Part shown: positions 31,467 through 33,152 of the stretch, in pieces
Layout: each line of letters starts with the position of its first letter
Numbering within the stretch: the first letter of the stretch is position 1
Source of the DNA: Opitutus sp. GAS368
GTDB taxonomy: Bacteria; Verrucomicrobiota; Verrucomicrobiia; Opitutales; Opitutaceae
DNA length: 33,152 nucleotides
Assembly (NCBI GenBank): GCA_945874455.1
Contig: CAMCHO010000031.1
Coordinates: 1-33,152, forward strand
Direction of reading: 5' to 3'
The notes under the pieces: model-generated
The model's database searches: none
What the model was told of the DNA's origin: nothing
The model's input: only the letters and a program-made list of their open reading frames with translations
Program-made: the position numbers and the translations under genes

Positions 31467-32875
31467 CCGCACGACCCGAACTCCACTTTCCGGCCGATCT
31501 GCGCGCGATGCTCGACGCGGTCCGGCGCGTTGGCCGGCCGAGGCTCGTCGGCGGCGGCGTGCGCGATTGGTTGCTGGGACTCACGCCGAAAGACTTCGAT
31601 GTCGAAGTGGGCGGGGTTGATTTCGAGACCCTGCATCGCGCGCTCGCGCGATTTGGCGCGACCGATGTCGTGGGGCGCAGTTTTGGCGTGATCAAAGTTC
31701 GCAGTCGCGAAACGGGCGAAGACTACGATTTCTCCCTGCCACGCCGCGAATCCAAGACCGGCGCCGGCCACCGGGGCTTTGCCATCGCACCCGATCCGGC
31801 ACTCAGCGATGCGGATGCGGCGGCGCGGCGCGATTTCACGGTCAACGCGATCGCGTGCGATCCCTTCACCCGCGAAATCATCGACCCCCACAGCGGACAG
31901 CGAGATCTGGAAGCTCGCGTGCTCCGACACACCAGCGCGGCCTTTACCGAGGATCCGTTGCGCGTGCTCCGAGGGATGCAGCTCGCCGGGCGCTTCGACT
32001 TCACCCTCGCTCCGGAGACCGCCGCACTGGGCCGAACCATCGCTGACACGTTTTCCGAACTGCCGCTAGAACGGGTGTGGGGTGAATGGGAAAAATGGGC
32101 GGCCAAGTCCGTCGCGCCGAGTCGCGGCCTCACTGTACTGGAAGAAAGCGGCTGGCTCCGCCACTTCCCGGAGCTCGCCGCGCTGCGCGGCACACCGCAA
32201 GAGCCCGCCTGGCACCCGGAGGGCGACGTCTTCACCCACACGCAACACTGTCTCGATGCGCTGGTGGCGCTGCCGACGTGGCCTGACGCCAACCTGGGGC
32301 GACGCCGGCGGTTAATGTTCGCCGTGCTCGCCCACGATTTCGGAAAGCCCAGCACGACCCGCCGTGAGGAAAAGCAGGGCGCGCTCCGGTGGACGAGCAC
32401 CGGACACGAGGCGGCAGGTGGCCCGCTTACCCAAACGTTTCTCTGGCGCATCGGTGCCCTGCGCGAACTCGACGCGCCCGTCACCGCCCTCGTCGTCAAT
32501 CACCTCGCCCACCATCACGGCCAAGCGACGTTTTCCGATGCGAGCGTCCGCCGTCTCGCGCGTCGGCTCGCCCCGGCGACGATCACCGAACTCGCCGCCG
32601 TCATGCGCGCCGATTCCAACGGCCGGCCCCCGCTCGCCTCGCCCGAAACCCACCTCCGTATCAACGCTCTGGAGACGACGGCCCGCGCCCTCGAGTTCGC
32701 GAACCTTGCCCCCAAACCCTTCGTGTTCGGCCGTCACCTCATCGCCCTCGGGATCGCACCCGGGCCCGATTTCACACGCGTGCTCGACGCCGCCTTCGAG
32801 GCGCAGCTCGACGGAGCCTTTGCCGACGAAACGGCCGGCATCGCGTGGCTGCGCCAGCATCTCCACCTCCACTGA
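31463..32875 (+). CDS. CCA tRNA nucleotidyltransferase / poly(A) polymerase family, with HD domain
   Basis: A 470-residue class II nucleotidyltransferase. The head domain has LVGGGVRD (28-35) and the catalytic carboxylates D44 and D46 in DFDVEV. RRDFTVNAIA and the RNA-binding region with EDPLRVLRGMQLAGRF follow. A C-terminal HD domain shows HTQHCLDAL and AHDFGK (His/Asp near 291-292). The likely job is adding or repairing the CCA end of tRNA, with the HD domain giving phosphatase/phosphodiesterase activity; a poly(A) polymerase cannot be excluded from sequence alone. The ATG at 31463 overlaps the DUF423 stop, indicating coupling; a longer in-frame extension would run through DUF423 in another frame and is rejected. 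Confidence 0.9.
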   Translation: MTARPELHFPADLRAMLDAVRRVGRPRLVGGGVRDWLLGLTPKDFDVEVGGVDFETLHRALARFGATDVVGRSFGVIKVRSRETGEDYDFSLPRRESKTGAGHRGFAIAPDPALSDADAAARRDFTVNAIACDPFTREIIDPHSGQRDLEARVLRHTSAAFTEDPLRVLRGMQLAGRFDFTLAPETAALGRTIADTFSELPLERVWGEWEKWAAKSVAPSRGLTVLEESGWLRHFPELAALRGTPQEPAWHPEGDVFTHTQHCLDALVALPTWPDANLGRRRRLMFAVLAHDFGKPSTTRREEKQGALRWTSTGHEAAGGPLTQTFLWRIGALRELDAPVTALVVNHLAHHHGQATFSDASVRRLARRLAPATITELAAVMRADSNGRPPLASPETHLRINALETTARALEFANLAPKPFVFGRHLIALGIAPGPDFTRVLDAAFEAQLDGAFADETAGIAWLRQHLHLH

Positions 32876-32922
32876 AGTCCACCCGCAAGCCCGTCATCTA
32901 GTCACTGACAACCGCGCCCCGA

Positions 32923-32948
32923 TGGTTCGGTTGAGGACTTCCGAACCA
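32923..32948. terminator. Hairpin between convergent genes
   Basis: TGGTTCGG (32923-32930) pairs perfectly with CCGAACCA (32941-32948) over a 10-base loop, between the stops of the nucleotidyltransferase and MOSC genes. No T-run, so the terminator role is tentative. Confidence 0.35.
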
Positions 32949-32966
32949 CAGCCGCGCGCGAGGGAG

Positions 32967-33152
32967 CTAACCGACTTCCTGGGCCAACCAAAGCGCCACC
33001 GGCCCCACGGAGAGTTTGCCATCGGTGAGCACTTTCGCCCGCAGCCCGCCCCGGCCCATCAGCCAATCCTCCGCGCCCGGCGCGACCACGGCATTCATCC
33101 AATGGCACGGCCGAGCCTCGCCCGTGCCCTCAAATTCGACTCCCCCCAACGT
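32967..33152 (-). CDS. MOSC-domain protein (C-terminal fragment)
   Basis: The last 61 residues of a protein that enters from the right edge; the frame is open to base 33152 and ends at a TAG (32967-32969). FEGTGEARPCHWMNAVVAPG followed by GRGGLRAKVLTDGKLSVG is the end of a MOSC domain, with the Cys (here in RPCHW) that in this superfamily handles sulfur or molybdenum-cofactor chemistry. The substrate cannot be told from the fragment. Confidence 0.8.
   Translation of the reverse strand, partial: TLGGVEFEGTGEARPCHWMNAVVAPGAEDWLMGRGGLRAKVLTDGKLSVGPVALWLAQEVG

Overview
The window looks like a chromosomal segment of a GC-rich Verrucomicrobiota bacterium, most likely of the Opitutaceae. The evidence is the high GC content, start codons preceded by pyrimidine-rich leaders instead of purine-rich ribosome binding sites, a C-terminal domain shared between secreted proteins, and CotH/lamin-tail and TorF-like envelope proteins. 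This placement is inference from gene style; there is no rRNA or other phylogenetic marker beyond ribosomal proteins L13 and S9.

Region 1 (1-5544) holds the end of a phytoene-desaturase-like flavoprotein, then two divergent secreted proteins. One is a PhoD-like phosphatase with a Pho-box-like site upstream. The other is a large lamin-tail/CotH-kinase protein. Both end in the same domain of about 130 residues, present once in the first and twice in the second.

Region 2 (5564-11366) is an arginine biosynthesis block: argB-argD-argF on the minus strand, argJ divergent on the plus strand, and argC convergent to argJ. Together they encode the steps from N-acetylglutamate (made by ArgJ) to citrulline. 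A 26-bp RNA stem built from GTGAAA-type hexamers lies in the argB-argD spacer, directly before the argD start codon.

Region 3 (11492-29871) is a urea-use island. Two divergent outer-membrane barrel proteins are followed by the urea ABC transporter urtABCDE and the urease structural genes ureABC. After a three-gene minus-strand insertion come the accessory genes ureE, ureF, ureG and ureD, then a small His-rich membrane protein. Candidate sigma-54 -24/-12 elements precede the plus-strand porin, urtA and urtB, and strong hairpin terminators follow the porins and urtA. Several short palindromic or imperfect repeats occur in the spacers, mostly just before start codons (urtE, ureA, ureG). One repeat-like palindromic stretch is inserted in frame inside ureC.

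The most novel element is the minus-strand unit splitting the urease genes (22349-26603). Its three genes overlap by ATGA junctions. They encode a multi-TM protein with two EF-hands and two cyclic-nucleotide-binding (CNB) domains, an NDH-2-type flavoprotein fused to a CNB domain, and a four-TM protein. This looks like a Ca2+/cyclic-nucleotide-responsive membrane redox module.

Region 4 (29967-33152) is housekeeping: rplM-rpsI on the minus strand with a terminator, a DUF423 membrane protein translationally coupled to a CCA-adding/poly(A) polymerase family enzyme, and the end of a MOSC-domain protein.
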